Assembly (NCBI GenBank): GCA_021159885.1
Contig: JAGHDO010000067.1
Span: forward strand, 1 to 59,254
Reading direction: 5' to 3'
Length of the DNA: 59,254 nucleotides
From: Synergistota bacterium
GTDB lineage: Bacteria > Synergistota > GBS-1
Made by a program: the position numbers and the translations under genes. The notes beneath the pieces were generated by a model. It had not been told where the DNA came from and ran no database searches. It saw only the letters and a program-made list of their open reading frames with translations. This document shows positions 16,655 to 24,775 of the stretch, in pieces. Within the stretch, counting starts at the first letter, position 1. Every line of letters starts with the position of its first letter.

Positions 16655-18991
16655 TCAATCTCTCTCAAAGTAAACCATGGTAACTCCCTGTCCTCCCTCT
16701 ATCTCATCTCCAAACCTGAACTCCTTCACATAGGGAATCTCCCTAAGAAGGTCCCATACCATTCTGCGAAGAATTCCTTCCCCTTTACCATGAACTATCT
16801 TAACGTATGGATATCCCTTCAAGAAAGCTCTATCGAGAAACCTTAAAACATCTTCTCGGGCTTCCTCAACGCTTTTCTTTCTTATAGAAAGCTCAAATGG
16901 AACGTCTTCCACTTCAAAGCTTATTTCCTCCCTTTCTGGCTCATCCAGCTCATTCTGAGTTATCCCCTCTCCACTGACCTCATCCTTTGAGAGAAATACC
17001 CTGAAGAACCCTATTCTCAAGACGACTTCCTCATCTTCAGGGAAGATTTCCTCAACCTCTCCCCACTTTCCAAACTTCGGAACATATACTCTGTCCCCGA
17101 TTTTAAGGAACTTAACGCTCCTTAAGGGTTCAAAGGTAATGGGCTTATCTTCATCCAGCTCCTTAGAAAGCTTTCTGAGCTTCCCTTTCGCTTCAGCGTA
17201 GCTCCTTACACTGGCTTTCGCATCTTTAAGTATCTTTTTAAGCTCTTTTTCCGCTTCTTTGAGCATCCTGTTAGCCTTAAGCTTCGCGGAAGAAAGAATC
17301 TTTTCCTCCTTTTCCCTTATCCTCTCAAGCTTTCTTTGATACTTGTCCTTAGCTTCCTCAGCTTTTTTCAGTTCTTCCTTAAGCTTCTTCTCAAGTATGG
17401 CGTAACTTGAGCGCTTCGTATGAAGCTCCCTTATAACTTTTTCCACTCTCTCATCCTGAGACGATATGAGTCTGCTTGCTTCTTTTAATACTTCCTCGAG
17501 CATACCGAGTCTCTTCGCTATAGCGAGAGCATTGCTTGCTCCAGGAATGCCTATGAAGAGCCTGTACGTGGGCCTAAGCGTCTCTATATCGAACTCCACT
17601 GACGCGTTCTCTATATCCCTCTCCCTTATAGCATAATATTTCAGCGCAGGGTAGTGAGTCGTAACTATGGCCTTGGCTCTCTTTTCCCTTATGTACTTTA
17701 AAATAGCCATAGCAAGTGCTGCTCCTTCCTGCGGATCCGTCCCCGCACCAAGCTCATCAAGTAGAAGCAAGGAACGAGAGCTTATACGTGGGAGAATCTT
17801 AGCTATAGGCTCTATATGAGAGGAAAACGTCGATAGATTCTGCACTATGCTCTGCTCATCTCCTATATCTGCAAACAGCACATCGAACTCGCCTACTATC
17901 GCTTCCTGTGCGGGAATGGGAAACCCACACCAGGAAGCCAAGACCATCAAGCCTGCCGTTTTTAAAGCTACCGTCTTACCACCCGTGTTTGGGCCTGTTA
18001 TAACAAGAATACTGAACTTCTTACCAACCTCTATGCTTATAGGCACTGCTTCCCTACCAAGCAAAGGATGTCTCACTTCCACAAGCTTAAGAAAAGGCTT
18101 TTCCTCCAACTTAGGTACTATACATTTTTCATCTATCATAAAAAGAGCACGAGCACAGAGATCGTCCAATTGAGCAACTATATTGAGGTTTCTCATAAGC
18201 TCCCTCGAGGCATTCATCGTTATCTCCCCGAGACGGTACAAAATTCTATTTATTTCGTTCTCCTCTTCAGACCTTAGTTCCCTCAACTTATTTTGAAGCT
18301 CGAGAGTAGAAAGCGGTTCCATAAAAACGGTCATACCGCTTCCCGAAAGATCATGAACAATTCCCGGAAAGGATCCCTTTTTATCCCGCCTGACGGGAAT
18401 AACATATCTCCCTTCCCTAAGAGTATATATCGGTTCCTGAATTACATCGGAGAAATCAGGAGAATATATTATTTTAGAAAGCTCACCCTTTATTCTCTCC
18501 TCAAGAGCTTTTATCCGCCTTCTCAAAGAAGAAAGGAGGGGAGAAGCTCCGGAATCCACCTCTCCCCTATCATTTATAGCGCTTGATATCGATGAAGAAA
18601 GCCCTCTTAAAGGCTCAATATCCTTCGCAAGAGAGTAGAGCGAAGGATATTCCCCTCTAAGCGAGTGAAAATAATCCCTCAGCTTCTCCACGCTTTTACA
18701 GAAATCCCTTATTTTAAGAAGCTCCTCGGGAAAGAGCTTCAGAGATGTTTTAAGGTTCTCTAAAAGCGGGGTTATATCCTCAAGAGCCCCCGTAAAGGGA
18801 GGAAACTCTCCAGATGAAAGAAGTCGATGAAACTCTTCAAGCAGGATGAGCTCTCTCTTGAGCTTATCCTTATCCAGAGTGGTTTTAGCGAGTATTCTCC
18901 TTCTGCCCATGCTTGTAAGAGCCTTTTTCGACACCAGCTCCTTAAACGCCTCAAATTCAAGAAGTCTCCTTGTCCTCTTATCTACATCCAT
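16655..18991 (-). CDS. mutS2: MutS2 family ATPase/endonuclease
   Basis: MutS2 proteins act on recombination intermediates and, in some bacteria, on collided ribosomes; they are not mismatch repair enzymes. The 778 residues show the MutS core and clamp-like region, Walker A GPNTGGKT (333-340), Walker B LLLLDELGAGTDPQEG, the switch STFSSHIEPI and a charged coiled coil (about 500-620). A C-terminal Smr nuclease domain contains HGKGEGILRR. The usual DARF-type opening of Smr is replaced by DRAFLKGYPYVKIVHG, which is within family variation. The N-terminal mismatch-binding domain of MutS is absent, as expected. The start overlaps the cvpA end by 10 bases; cvpA-mutS2 adjacency is common. Confidence 0.96.
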   Translation of the reverse strand: MDVDKRTRRLLEFEAFKELVSKKALTSMGRRRILAKTTLDKDKLKRELILLEEFHRLLSSGEFPPFTGALEDITPLLENLKTSLKLFPEELLKIRDFCKSVEKLRDYFHSLRGEYPSLYSLAKDIEPLRGLSSSISSAINDRGEVDSGASPLLSSLRRRIKALEERIKGELSKIIYSPDFSDVIQEPIYTLREGRYVIPVRRDKKGSFPGIVHDLSGSGMTVFMEPLSTLELQNKLRELRSEEENEINRILYRLGEITMNASRELMRNLNIVAQLDDLCARALFMIDEKCIVPKLEEKPFLKLVEVRHPLLGREAVPISIEVGKKFSILVITGPNTGGKTVALKTAGLMVLASWCGFPIPAQEAIVGEFDVLFADIGDEQSIVQNLSTFSSHIEPIAKILPRISSRSLLLLDELGAGTDPQEGAALAMAILKYIREKRAKAIVTTHYPALKYYAIRERDIENASVEFDIETLRPTYRLFIGIPGASNALAIAKRLGMLEEVLKEASRLISSQDERVEKVIRELHTKRSSYAILEKKLKEELKKAEEAKDKYQRKLERIREKEEKILSSAKLKANRMLKEAEKELKKILKDAKASVRSYAEAKGKLRKLSKELDEDKPITFEPLRSVKFLKIGDRVYVPKFGKWGEVEEIFPEDEEVVLRIGFFRVFLSKDEVSGEGITQNELDEPEREEISFEVEDVPFELSIRKKSVEEAREDVLRFLDRAFLKGYPYVKIVHGKGEGILRRMVWDLLREIPYVKEFRFGDEIEGGQGVTMVYFERD

Positions 18992-19491
18992 TTTAATTCA
19001 CCTATCACCCTCCTTACATAAGGAAAAGCATATTTTTTGAAAATCCCATAAAATAGCGAGCTTTCCCTAAGAGTTTTCAATAAGGTAACCTCGGGAAGCA
19101 CAGAAATTACGAAAAAGAGCGCGCTTAAGATAACGAGCGCTTCCGCAACCCCGAAGAGGGCTCCCCCCCATTTATCGAGCCAACCCAGCCAAACTGCCTT
19201 AAGAATCTTATGGAGCAAAACCCCCAAAAGAGAGAAAAAAACAAGCACGAGGAAGAATATCAGAGCAAAAGATATTAAGGAAGAAAACGAAGCAATGGAG
19301 GGAAACCTCAACCGCAATCCTCCCGCTAAACTGGGGTAATATTTAAAAGCAATTCCTAAACCAACTATTAACCCCACCAGGGAGGTTAGCTCTCTCGATA
19401 TGCCTCTAAACCACCCTCGCACGAAGAGAAACAGTATAAGGGCTAATGCAAAGATATCTAAAAAACCAACATTTATTCCTTCATGAGGCAC
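18982..19491 (-). CDS. cvpA: CvpA family membrane protein
   Basis: The 169 residues form four predicted membrane spans: about 8-26, 34-50, 65-90 and 107-130. They include the family-typical opening FLDIFALALILFLFVRGWFRG and the Gly-rich LVGLIVGLGIAF. CvpA proteins are inner-membrane proteins linked to colicin V export and envelope stress; the exact activity is unknown. The gene overlaps zapA upstream by 19 bases and mutS2 downstream by 10 bases. The start could also be a few codons further in, because the first seven residues (MPHEGIN) are not conserved in the family as far as I recall. Confidence 0.9.
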   Translation of the reverse strand: MPHEGINVGFLDIFALALILFLFVRGWFRGISRELTSLVGLIVGLGIAFKYYPSLAGGLRLRFPSIASFSSLISFALIFFLVLVFFSLLGVLLHKILKAVWLGWLDKWGGALFGVAEALVILSALFFVISVLPEVTLLKTLRESSLFYGIFKKYAFPYVRRVIGELKWM

Positions 19492-19724
19492 TCCTCCACC
19501 CTCTTCCCGATTTTAAGAAGGTTTCTCCTCAAATCGACAAGTCTTTCAGCAAGATTCAGCGAAAGCATTATAAGCTTCTCGCGAGAGTCAAGATGGGGGA
19601 ACGTTTCTTCTATATCCCTTAGCGTATCACTCACCATAGATGCAAGCTCTTTGAGCTTGTCCTCAGGCTCATCTCCTTTTATCCAGTACGTTTCCCCCAA
19701 GATAACGAGCTTAACCTTAGCCAT
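19473..19724 (-). CDS. zapA: cell division protein ZapA
   Basis: ZapA bundles FtsZ filaments at midcell. The 83 residues show the family pattern: an N-terminal beta hairpin (KVKLVILGETYWIKG), helix one (EDKLKELASMVSDTLRDIEE), then a coiled coil starting with REKLIMLSLNLAERL, where Ala/Leu spacing is conserved. Length is typical for Gram-positive-type ZapA. It overlaps the coiled-coil gene upstream by 1 base and cvpA downstream by 19 bases. The pheT-zapA-cvpA-mutS2 order is widespread in Firmicutes and relatives, which supports the call. Confidence 0.9.
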   Translation of the reverse strand: MAKVKLVILGETYWIKGDEPEDKLKELASMVSDTLRDIEETFPHLDSREKLIMLSLNLAERLVDLRRNLLKIGKRVEECLMKE

Positions 19725-19966
19725 TACTCGCCTTCCTTATTAACAACATCAACAAGCTTGGCAAAAATTCTCCTTATTCTGTCTTCCATGTCGCGCTTTT
19801 CCCTTAAGAACTGCTCTCTCTGCTTCTCTATTTCTTCAATTTCTTTTAATCTCTCATTCGCCTTTGAGAGCTCTTCTCTGAGTTTGCTATTCTCCTCCCT
19901 TAATTTCCCCACAAGGGAAATTAAGGCATCTACCTTCTCCTCAAGGGCTTTCAGCTCTTCCATCAA
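19724..19966 (-). CDS. small coiled-coil protein, ZapB-like
   Basis: This 80-residue protein is almost entirely a charged heptad-type coiled coil (EELKALEEKVDALISLVGKLREEN and onwards), with Leu/Ile/Val at heptad spacing. It has no membrane segment. Its length and form match ZapB-like division proteins, and it is directly followed by zapA with a 1-base overlap, so a role with ZapA at the division ring is a fair inference. Coiled coils are easily confused, so homology to ZapB is not shown. Two adjacent ATG codons could serve as start. It begins 17 bases after the pheT stop. Confidence 0.8.
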   Translation of the reverse strand: MMEELKALEEKVDALISLVGKLREENSKLREELSKANERLKEIEEIEKQREQFLREKRDMEDRIRRIFAKLVDVVNKEGE

Positions 19967-19982
19967 CTCCGGAATCCCCTCC

Positions 19983-22385
19983 TTATCTGACCTCGAAGCC
20001 GGCCTGGCGAAGGCTCTCCCTTACCTTAGAGTGAACGACATCTACTTCCTCATCCTTAAGAGTCCTGTCCCTAAGCCTATAAATTACAGAGAAAGCCAAA
20101 CTTCTATATCCCTGTGGAATCTGCGGTCCCTGATAGAAATCAAATACCCTTACCTCCTCAACCATCTCTCCACCCGTCTGACGTATTATCCTCTCTACCT
20201 CCGCAGCTTTTCCTTCTAAGGGTACGATCACGGATACATCTCTTCTCACCGCAGGGAACTTAGGTAATCCCTTATACCTTATCTCTCTTGAAACGAGCGA
20301 TAAAAGAAGGTCAAAATCGAGCTCTGCTATATATACTGCTTCCTCAATATCATGCTCTATTCTTATCTTCGGGCTCAGCTCTCCAATCCACCCGATTGCC
20401 TTACCACCTATAGATATAGAGGAAGAGTTATAGCGAGACAGAAAGGGAAGATCCTCCTTAAGTTCTTCAAAGGTATAGCCTTCAATCTTAAGAGCATCGA
20501 AAAGATTCTCAACTGCTCCCTTAAGGTTTAGAAAATCCCTGGGAATTTTACAGCCGGTTATCAGCTCTTTATCTACCCCACCAAGCATTATAAACCCTAT
20601 TCTCGTTTTCTCCGTGGGCAAGCCCTCGGGAGTAAGGTCGGTGATGAAAATCCTGCCTATTTCAAAGAGAGACATCTCTCTCAGTCCTCGCCTGTAGTTC
20701 GTGAGAAGAACGCTAAATAAACCGGGAAGCATGAAGGTCCTCATAACGGACTGATTTTCCCTCAACGGATTTTTTAATTTAACGACTTTTCTCAAGCGAT
20801 GTCCCTCAGGCAGAAGAAGAGCATCGAAGATAGAGGGATCTATAAAGCTATAGGTTATTACCTCAGTAAGACCACTTCCAACGAGAATATCCCTAACCTT
20901 CCATTCGAGCTTTTGAGCCTCACTCATGCCACCTACCTGAGTTTCTCCCCAAGGCATTCTCGCCGGAATTTTTACATACCCGTATATCCTCGCCACTTCT
21001 TCTATAAGATCTATCTCTCTTTGAATATCTCCTCTATAAGTCGGAATCTCCACCTCGAGAAGATCCTCTCTATATCTCGAGGCAAAGCCAAGCGAGGAAA
21101 GAATGGTTATTATTTCTTCATTTCTTAGCTGAGTGCCCAGTATCTTATTGACTCTCCCAGGCCGAAGCATCACATACCACGACCTAAATGTCTCCTTAGA
21201 AAGATCAAAGTAACCCCGTGCCACCTTACCAGATGCTATTTTTGAAATGAGATAGGCAGCCCTATCGGCTGAAAAGAGGGTATTTCCCGGGTCAACCCTT
21301 CTTTCAAATCTATATGAGGCCTCCGTAGATACTCCAAGATAACGTGCCGTCATTCTCACAGAAGATGGATTAAAGAAAGCCGATTCAAGGAAAACGTTTT
21401 TGGTTCCGCTCCATATCTCAGTTTCCTCACCCCCGATAACACCAGCTATAGCTATAGGCCTTTCCACATCGGCAATTAGGAGATTCTCGGGTGTAAACCT
21501 CCTTTCCACCCCGTCTATACAGATCAGCTTTTCACCCTCAAGCGCTTTCCTTATAATTATCTTTTTACCCCTTATAAGGTCGAGATCGAACGCATGAAGC
21601 GGTTGCCCCAGCTCAAGCATAACATAGTTCGTTATGTCAACAACGTTATTCACGGGCCTTAGTCCACAATGGATCAACCTTCTCTTGAGCCACAGTGGGC
21701 TTTCCCCCACCTTAACATTTTCTATAACCCTACCAACATATCTCGGACAAAGCTCATAATCCTGTACCTCTACGCTAACGAGGTCCCTTATGTCTTCTCC
21801 TTCCTCCTCAAGATCGAACTTAGGAAGAAGATTCGCCGGTCCCATGCCCTTTATAGCAGCAACTTCTCTTGCCACACCAAGCATGCTCAGGCAATCTCCT
21901 CTATTAGGAGTTATACTTATATCTAAAATCACATCATCCAGCTCATACAGTTTAACGAAATCTTCCCCCTCAGATACGCTCTCTGGAAGCCTTATAAATC
22001 CCCCTTCCTCTCCTATACCAAGTCTTTCTTCCGAAGGGAGGATAGCGTTAAAGCTACTTCCAGCGATCGAGTATTCTCTGACCATGCCTCCCCCGGGAAT
22101 AGAAGATCCTGCAGGAGCAATCACTACCATTTCTCCAGTTTGTGGAGGAGTCTCTCCATCATAGAAAGCAAAATAAATCTTATCACCTACCGAAAGATGC
22201 ACACTATACCCCGATTCAAAGCGCTCCGTTTTCCTCACCCTCGCAGCTACCAGCCCGCTGATACCAGGATTAAGCCTTTCAACTTCCTCGACCTCGAGAC
22301 CAACCATGAGAAGCTTATCAGCGAGCGCTTCAGGTGAAAATCCAACATCTATGAACTCATTAAGCCACTTAAAGGAAAGCCTCAT
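19983..22385 (-). CDS. pheT: phenylalanyl-tRNA synthetase beta subunit
   Basis: The beta chain of the (alpha-beta)2 enzyme that charges tRNA-Phe. At 800 residues it has the full bacterial set. The N-terminal EMAP-type tRNA-binding domain (about 40-150) includes VVIAPAGSSIPGGG. The B3/B4 editing domain has the SITPNRGDCLSMLGVAREVAA opening. A B5 domain (RPGRVNKILGTQL) and a catalytic-like core follow, then a C-terminal anticodon-binding ferredoxin-like domain (YKGLPKFPAVRRDVSVIVP, ending in VRESLRQAGFEVR). ATG at 22385 follows GGGAGGGG. It lies 12 bases after pheS. Confidence 0.97.
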   Translation of the reverse strand: MRLSFKWLNEFIDVGFSPEALADKLLMVGLEVEEVERLNPGISGLVAARVRKTERFESGYSVHLSVGDKIYFAFYDGETPPQTGEMVVIAPAGSSIPGGGMVREYSIAGSSFNAILPSEERLGIGEEGGFIRLPESVSEGEDFVKLYELDDVILDISITPNRGDCLSMLGVAREVAAIKGMGPANLLPKFDLEEEGEDIRDLVSVEVQDYELCPRYVGRVIENVKVGESPLWLKRRLIHCGLRPVNNVVDITNYVMLELGQPLHAFDLDLIRGKKIIIRKALEGEKLICIDGVERRFTPENLLIADVERPIAIAGVIGGEETEIWSGTKNVFLESAFFNPSSVRMTARYLGVSTEASYRFERRVDPGNTLFSADRAAYLISKIASGKVARGYFDLSKETFRSWYVMLRPGRVNKILGTQLRNEEIITILSSLGFASRYREDLLEVEIPTYRGDIQREIDLIEEVARIYGYVKIPARMPWGETQVGGMSEAQKLEWKVRDILVGSGLTEVITYSFIDPSIFDALLLPEGHRLRKVVKLKNPLRENQSVMRTFMLPGLFSVLLTNYRRGLREMSLFEIGRIFITDLTPEGLPTEKTRIGFIMLGGVDKELITGCKIPRDFLNLKGAVENLFDALKIEGYTFEELKEDLPFLSRYNSSSISIGGKAIGWIGELSPKIRIEHDIEEAVYIAELDFDLLLSLVSREIRYKGLPKFPAVRRDVSVIVPLEGKAAEVERIIRQTGGEMVEEVRVFDFYQGPQIPQGYRSLAFSVIYRLRDRTLKDEEVDVVHSKVRESLRQAGFEVR

Positions 22386-22397
22386 TCCTACCCCTCC

Positions 22398-23426
22398 CTA
22401 AAACTGCCTTAGAAAGCGCAGATCGTTTTCGAAAAAGAGCCTCAAGTCATCTATACCATACTTAAGCATCGTTATCCTTTCAACGCCAAGCCCAAAGGCA
22501 AAACCTACATACTTGCCACTATCATAGCCCACAGCTTTAAAAACCTCGGGATGAACCATTCCCGCGCCAAGTATTTCAAGCCATCCCGTTCCTTTACAGA
22601 CAGAACACCCTTCCCCTCCACATCTAACGCACTCAACATCAACCTCCAAGCTCGGTTCCGTAAATGGAAAATAGCTGGGTCTGAAACGCGTTCTCCTCTT
22701 CCCTCCAAATATTCTATTAGCAAACTCAGATAAAACTCCCTTAAGATCAGCAAGCTTAACATCTTCGTCGACGAGCAAGCCCTCAACCTGATGAAACATG
22801 GGAGAGTGGGTGGGATCCAAATCCCTTCTATAGACCTTGCCGGCAGAAATAACTCTCAAAGGGGGCTTCTTTTCCTTCATTACCCTTATTTGAACCGGAG
22901 AAGTATGGGTTCTAAGAAGCGCTCCTTCCGTGATGTAGAAAGTATCATGCATGTCCCTCGCAGGATGATCCTTGGGTATATTGAGAGCCTCAAAGTTATA
23001 ATAATCGAGCTCTACTTCCGGTCCTTCCTCGAGAGAAAACCCCATAGATGAAAAAATTTCTATTATCTCTCTTAAAACTATGTTTAAAGGATGGATATTT
23101 CCTATCCTAATGCGCCTGCCAGGAAGAGTAAAGTCAATCCTTCCCTCAAGCTCCCTTCTATGAGCCTCTGCTGCACGTATTTCCTTCTCCTTCTCCCTTA
23201 TCCTCTCCTCTATCCACCCCTTAAGCTCGTTAAGAAGTCTCCCCTCTTCTTTCCTCCTTTCCGGAGGCAAACCTTTAAGATTTTTAAATAGAAAGCTTAT
23301 TTTCCCCTTCCTGCCTATATATCTGGATTTTACCTCATACAGAGCGGGGAGGGTTGAAACCTCCCCTATATCTCTTACAAAGCTTTCCCTTATCTCATCT
23401 ATGTTCATTATCTTATCTGTATTCAT
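22398..23426 (-). CDS. pheS: phenylalanyl-tRNA synthetase alpha subunit
   Basis: The catalytic alpha chain for tRNA-Phe charging. I start at ATG 23426, which follows GGAGGGAGGAAG and gives 342 residues, the usual length; the frame stays open further upstream, but that part overlaps rplT. The N-terminal coiled coil (about 25-85) is the tRNA-binding arm. Class II motifs are visible: motif 2 in RTHTSPVQIRVM, the DPTHSPMFHQVEGL segment, and motif 3 in GFAFGLGVERITML. A Cys-x2-Cys pair set (CVRCGGEGCSVCKGTGW) may bind zinc; it occurs in some bacterial PheS but not all. Confidence 0.97.
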   Translation of the reverse strand: MNTDKIMNIDEIRESFVRDIGEVSTLPALYEVKSRYIGRKGKISFLFKNLKGLPPERRKEEGRLLNELKGWIEERIREKEKEIRAAEAHRRELEGRIDFTLPGRRIRIGNIHPLNIVLREIIEIFSSMGFSLEEGPEVELDYYNFEALNIPKDHPARDMHDTFYITEGALLRTHTSPVQIRVMKEKKPPLRVISAGKVYRRDLDPTHSPMFHQVEGLLVDEDVKLADLKGVLSEFANRIFGGKRRTRFRPSYFPFTEPSLEVDVECVRCGGEGCSVCKGTGWLEILGAGMVHPEVFKAVGYDSGKYVGFAFGLGVERITMLKYGIDDLRLFFENDLRFLRQF

Positions 23427-23457
23427 TAACGGGCTTCCTCCCTCCAAAAAGCAAAGA

Positions 23458-23820
23458 TCAGCCCGCCAGTCCAAGGCTTTCTTTAGCAACATCGACCAGC
23501 TTCACGAAGGAGTCCCTATCATAAATTGCCATCTCAGCGAGCATCTTACGATTTATAGCCACGCCAGCTTTTTTCAAACCATTTATAAACCGACTATAGG
23601 TCAACCCCTCCTCTCTTGCAGCAGCATTTATCCTCGCTATCCAGAGCCTCCTAAACTCCCTCTTCCTCGCCTTTCTATCCCTATAGGAATAGCTAAGAGC
23701 TTTCAGCATAGCCTCGTTAGCTCTCCTAAAAACGTTTTTCTTCTGACCATAGTAACCCTTGGTAAGTTTAAATAGCTTCTTTCTCCTTCCTTTTCCAGAG
23801 CTTGCGTTTTTAACCCTCAT
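23458..23820 (-). CDS. rplT: 50S ribosomal protein L20
   Basis: L20 binds 23S rRNA early in assembly and in many bacteria represses its own operon. The 120 residues match the family: basic N-terminal arm (RVKNASSGKGRRKKLFKLTKG), the YYGQKKNVFRRANEAML block, RRLWIARINAA, and YSRFINGLKKAGV. I use the ATG at 23820 following GGGGTGAG; a GTG three codons earlier overlaps that site. It is the third gene after infC and rpmI, and the leader upstream of infC could be its feedback target. Confidence 0.98.
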   Translation of the reverse strand: MRVKNASSGKGRRKKLFKLTKGYYGQKKNVFRRANEAMLKALSYSYRDRKARKREFRRLWIARINAAAREEGLTYSRFINGLKKAGVAINRKMLAEMAIYDRDSFVKLVDVAKESLGLAG

Positions 23821-23848
23821 ATCTCTCACCCCTTTTCCTCATCGCGAT

Positions 23849-24040
23849 TTAAGCATAGGGCAGCATTTCCTTAACATTGTAAGCATCGCTTCCCCCTAAG
23901 AAGGCATCTCTCCTCAATTGTCTCTTCCTCTTAGGGCTCTTTCTTCTTAAGAGATGACTTCTTCCCGTTTTCATGTACTTAACCTTACCCGTAGCGGTTA
24001 TCTTAAATCTCTTTGCCACGCTTTTACGAGTTTTCATCAT
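23849..24040 (-). CDS. rpmI: 50S ribosomal protein L35
   Basis: The 63 residues are a typical L35: very basic, with KTRKSVAKRFKITATGKV, then RSHLLRRKSPKRKRQLRRDA and the C-terminal NVKEMLPYA. It follows GGAGG by about nine bases. Two consecutive ATG codons are possible starts; the second would remove one residue. Order infC-rpmI-rplT is the universal arrangement. It lies 15 bases after infC and 28 bases before rplT. Confidence 0.98.
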   Translation of the reverse strand: MMKTRKSVAKRFKITATGKVKYMKTGRSHLLRRKSPKRKRQLRRDAFLGGSDAYNVKEMLPYA

Positions 24041-24055
24041 GGCTTCATCCCTCCT

Positions 24056-24559
24056 CTATTTTGGAGCAAGCATAAGACTCATAGACCACCCCTCTGCCTT
24101 TGGACCCCATTCAAGTCTACCAATATCCTTGGTTTCCTCAACAACCCTGTTTAGGATTTCCCTACCGTTATCGGCATAACTTAACTCCCTTCCTCTGAAA
24201 AACATCGTAACCTTAACTTTACATCCGTCTTGAAGAAACTCTCTGATGCTCTTAAGCTTAAACCTGTAATCGTGCTCTTCTATCTTTGGCCTCATCCTTA
24301 TCTCCTTAACAACAGCTCCCTTAGTTTTACTCTTAGTCTGCTTCATTTTTTTCTTCATCTCATAGCGATACTTTCCATAATCCATAAGTTTACAAACTGG
24401 AGGATTTGCCTCAGGAGCTACCTCAACGAGATCAAGCTGTTTCTCGGAAGCGATCCGAAGAGCCTCTTGGATATTACATATACCTATCTGCTTGCCATCC
24501 TCGTCGATAAGTCTAACCTTCCTCGCCCTGATCTGCTCGTTGATCCGATGTTCCTTAAT
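24056..24559 (-). CDS. infC: translation initiation factor IF-3, AUU start codon
   Basis: IF-3 binds the 30S subunit and checks start codons. The first in-frame ATG lies 58 codons into the protein and would remove the whole N-terminal domain. Upstream, the frame continues with clear IF-3 sequence (INEQIRARKVRLIDEDGKQIG, then EKQLDLVEVAPEANPPVCKLMDYGKY) and is closed by a TGA 6 bases before an ATT codon at 24559. That ATT follows GGAGGTGAT with a 5-base gap. Starting there gives 167 residues, the normal length. AUU starts are the known device by which IF-3 represses its own synthesis in enterobacteria. The C-terminal domain (VKEIRMRPKIEEHDYRFKLK) is complete. Confidence 0.95.
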   Translation of the reverse strand: MKEHRINEQIRARKVRLIDEDGKQIGICNIQEALRIASEKQLDLVEVAPEANPPVCKLMDYGKYRYEMKKKMKQTKSKTKGAVVKEIRMRPKIEEHDYRFKLKSIREFLQDGCKVKVTMFFRGRELSYADNGREILNRVVEETKDIGRLEWGPKAEGWSMSLMLAPK

Positions 24560-24565
24560 AACATA

Positions 24566-24740
24566 TCACCTCCGATTCTTTTCTCAAGCAAGATATTTTA
24601 AAAAGGGCAGATAGAATACACCTATCTGCCCTTTTTAGCCACGAAAAACGATCTTTTTCTCGCTTTAATAAGGACCCTGCAAGCTCCCTCGCCGCAGGGT
24701 GAGAGGCAGATAGATGCCCCTTCTTACTGAAGAAAGAATC
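24566..24740 (-). promoter_or_regulatory. infC-rpmI-rplT leader with terminator/antiterminator switch (L20-leader-like)
   Basis: The transcribed leader, about 175 bases, contains three notable parts. Segment A, CATCTATCTGCC (minus strand 24716-24705), can pair over 12 bases, with one G-U pair, to segment B, GGCAGATAGGTG (24630-24619). Segment B is also most of the 5' arm of a terminator whose 3' arm repeats A's CTATCTGCC. The A-B and terminator pairings therefore exclude each other. Between A and B lies a 7-base-pair hairpin (ACCCTGC with GCAGGGT) that has a purine-rich loop GGCGAGGGAGC, a possible protein-binding site. Gram-positive L20 leaders work by this logic with L20 as ligand. That L20 is the ligand here is inference. 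Confidence 0.75.
24600..24636 (-). terminator. intrinsic terminator/attenuator upstream of infC
   Basis: Perfect 15-base arms (24636-24622 and 24614-24600 on the minus strand) with a 7-base loop. The 3' arm ends in CCCTTTTT, giving a U run. It lies about 40 bases before the infC start and 130 bases after the rluA-type gene. It can stop both read-through from upstream and the infC transcript itself. Confidence 0.85.
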
Positions 24741-24746
24741 AATTGA

Positions 24747-24775
24747 AGTATATCATGAAAAAGCTTATAAGTAAA
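24747..24775 (-). promoter_or_regulatory. promoter of the infC operon
   Basis: Minus strand TTTACT (24775-24770), 17-base spacer, TGATATACT with -10 TATACT at 24752-24747 and a TG extension. The -35 lies in the last codons of the rluA-type gene. It is placed just right to transcribe the attenuator leader. Confidence 0.65.

Noticed and set aside
24056-24385. A 109-residue IF-3 beginning at the first ATG
   Set aside because: It lacks the N-terminal domain, which is clearly encoded upstream in frame; AUU start preferred.
24600-24764. T-box riboswitch upstream of infC/pheS
   Set aside because: No T-box core sequence and too short; the pairing pattern fits a ribosomal-protein leader better.
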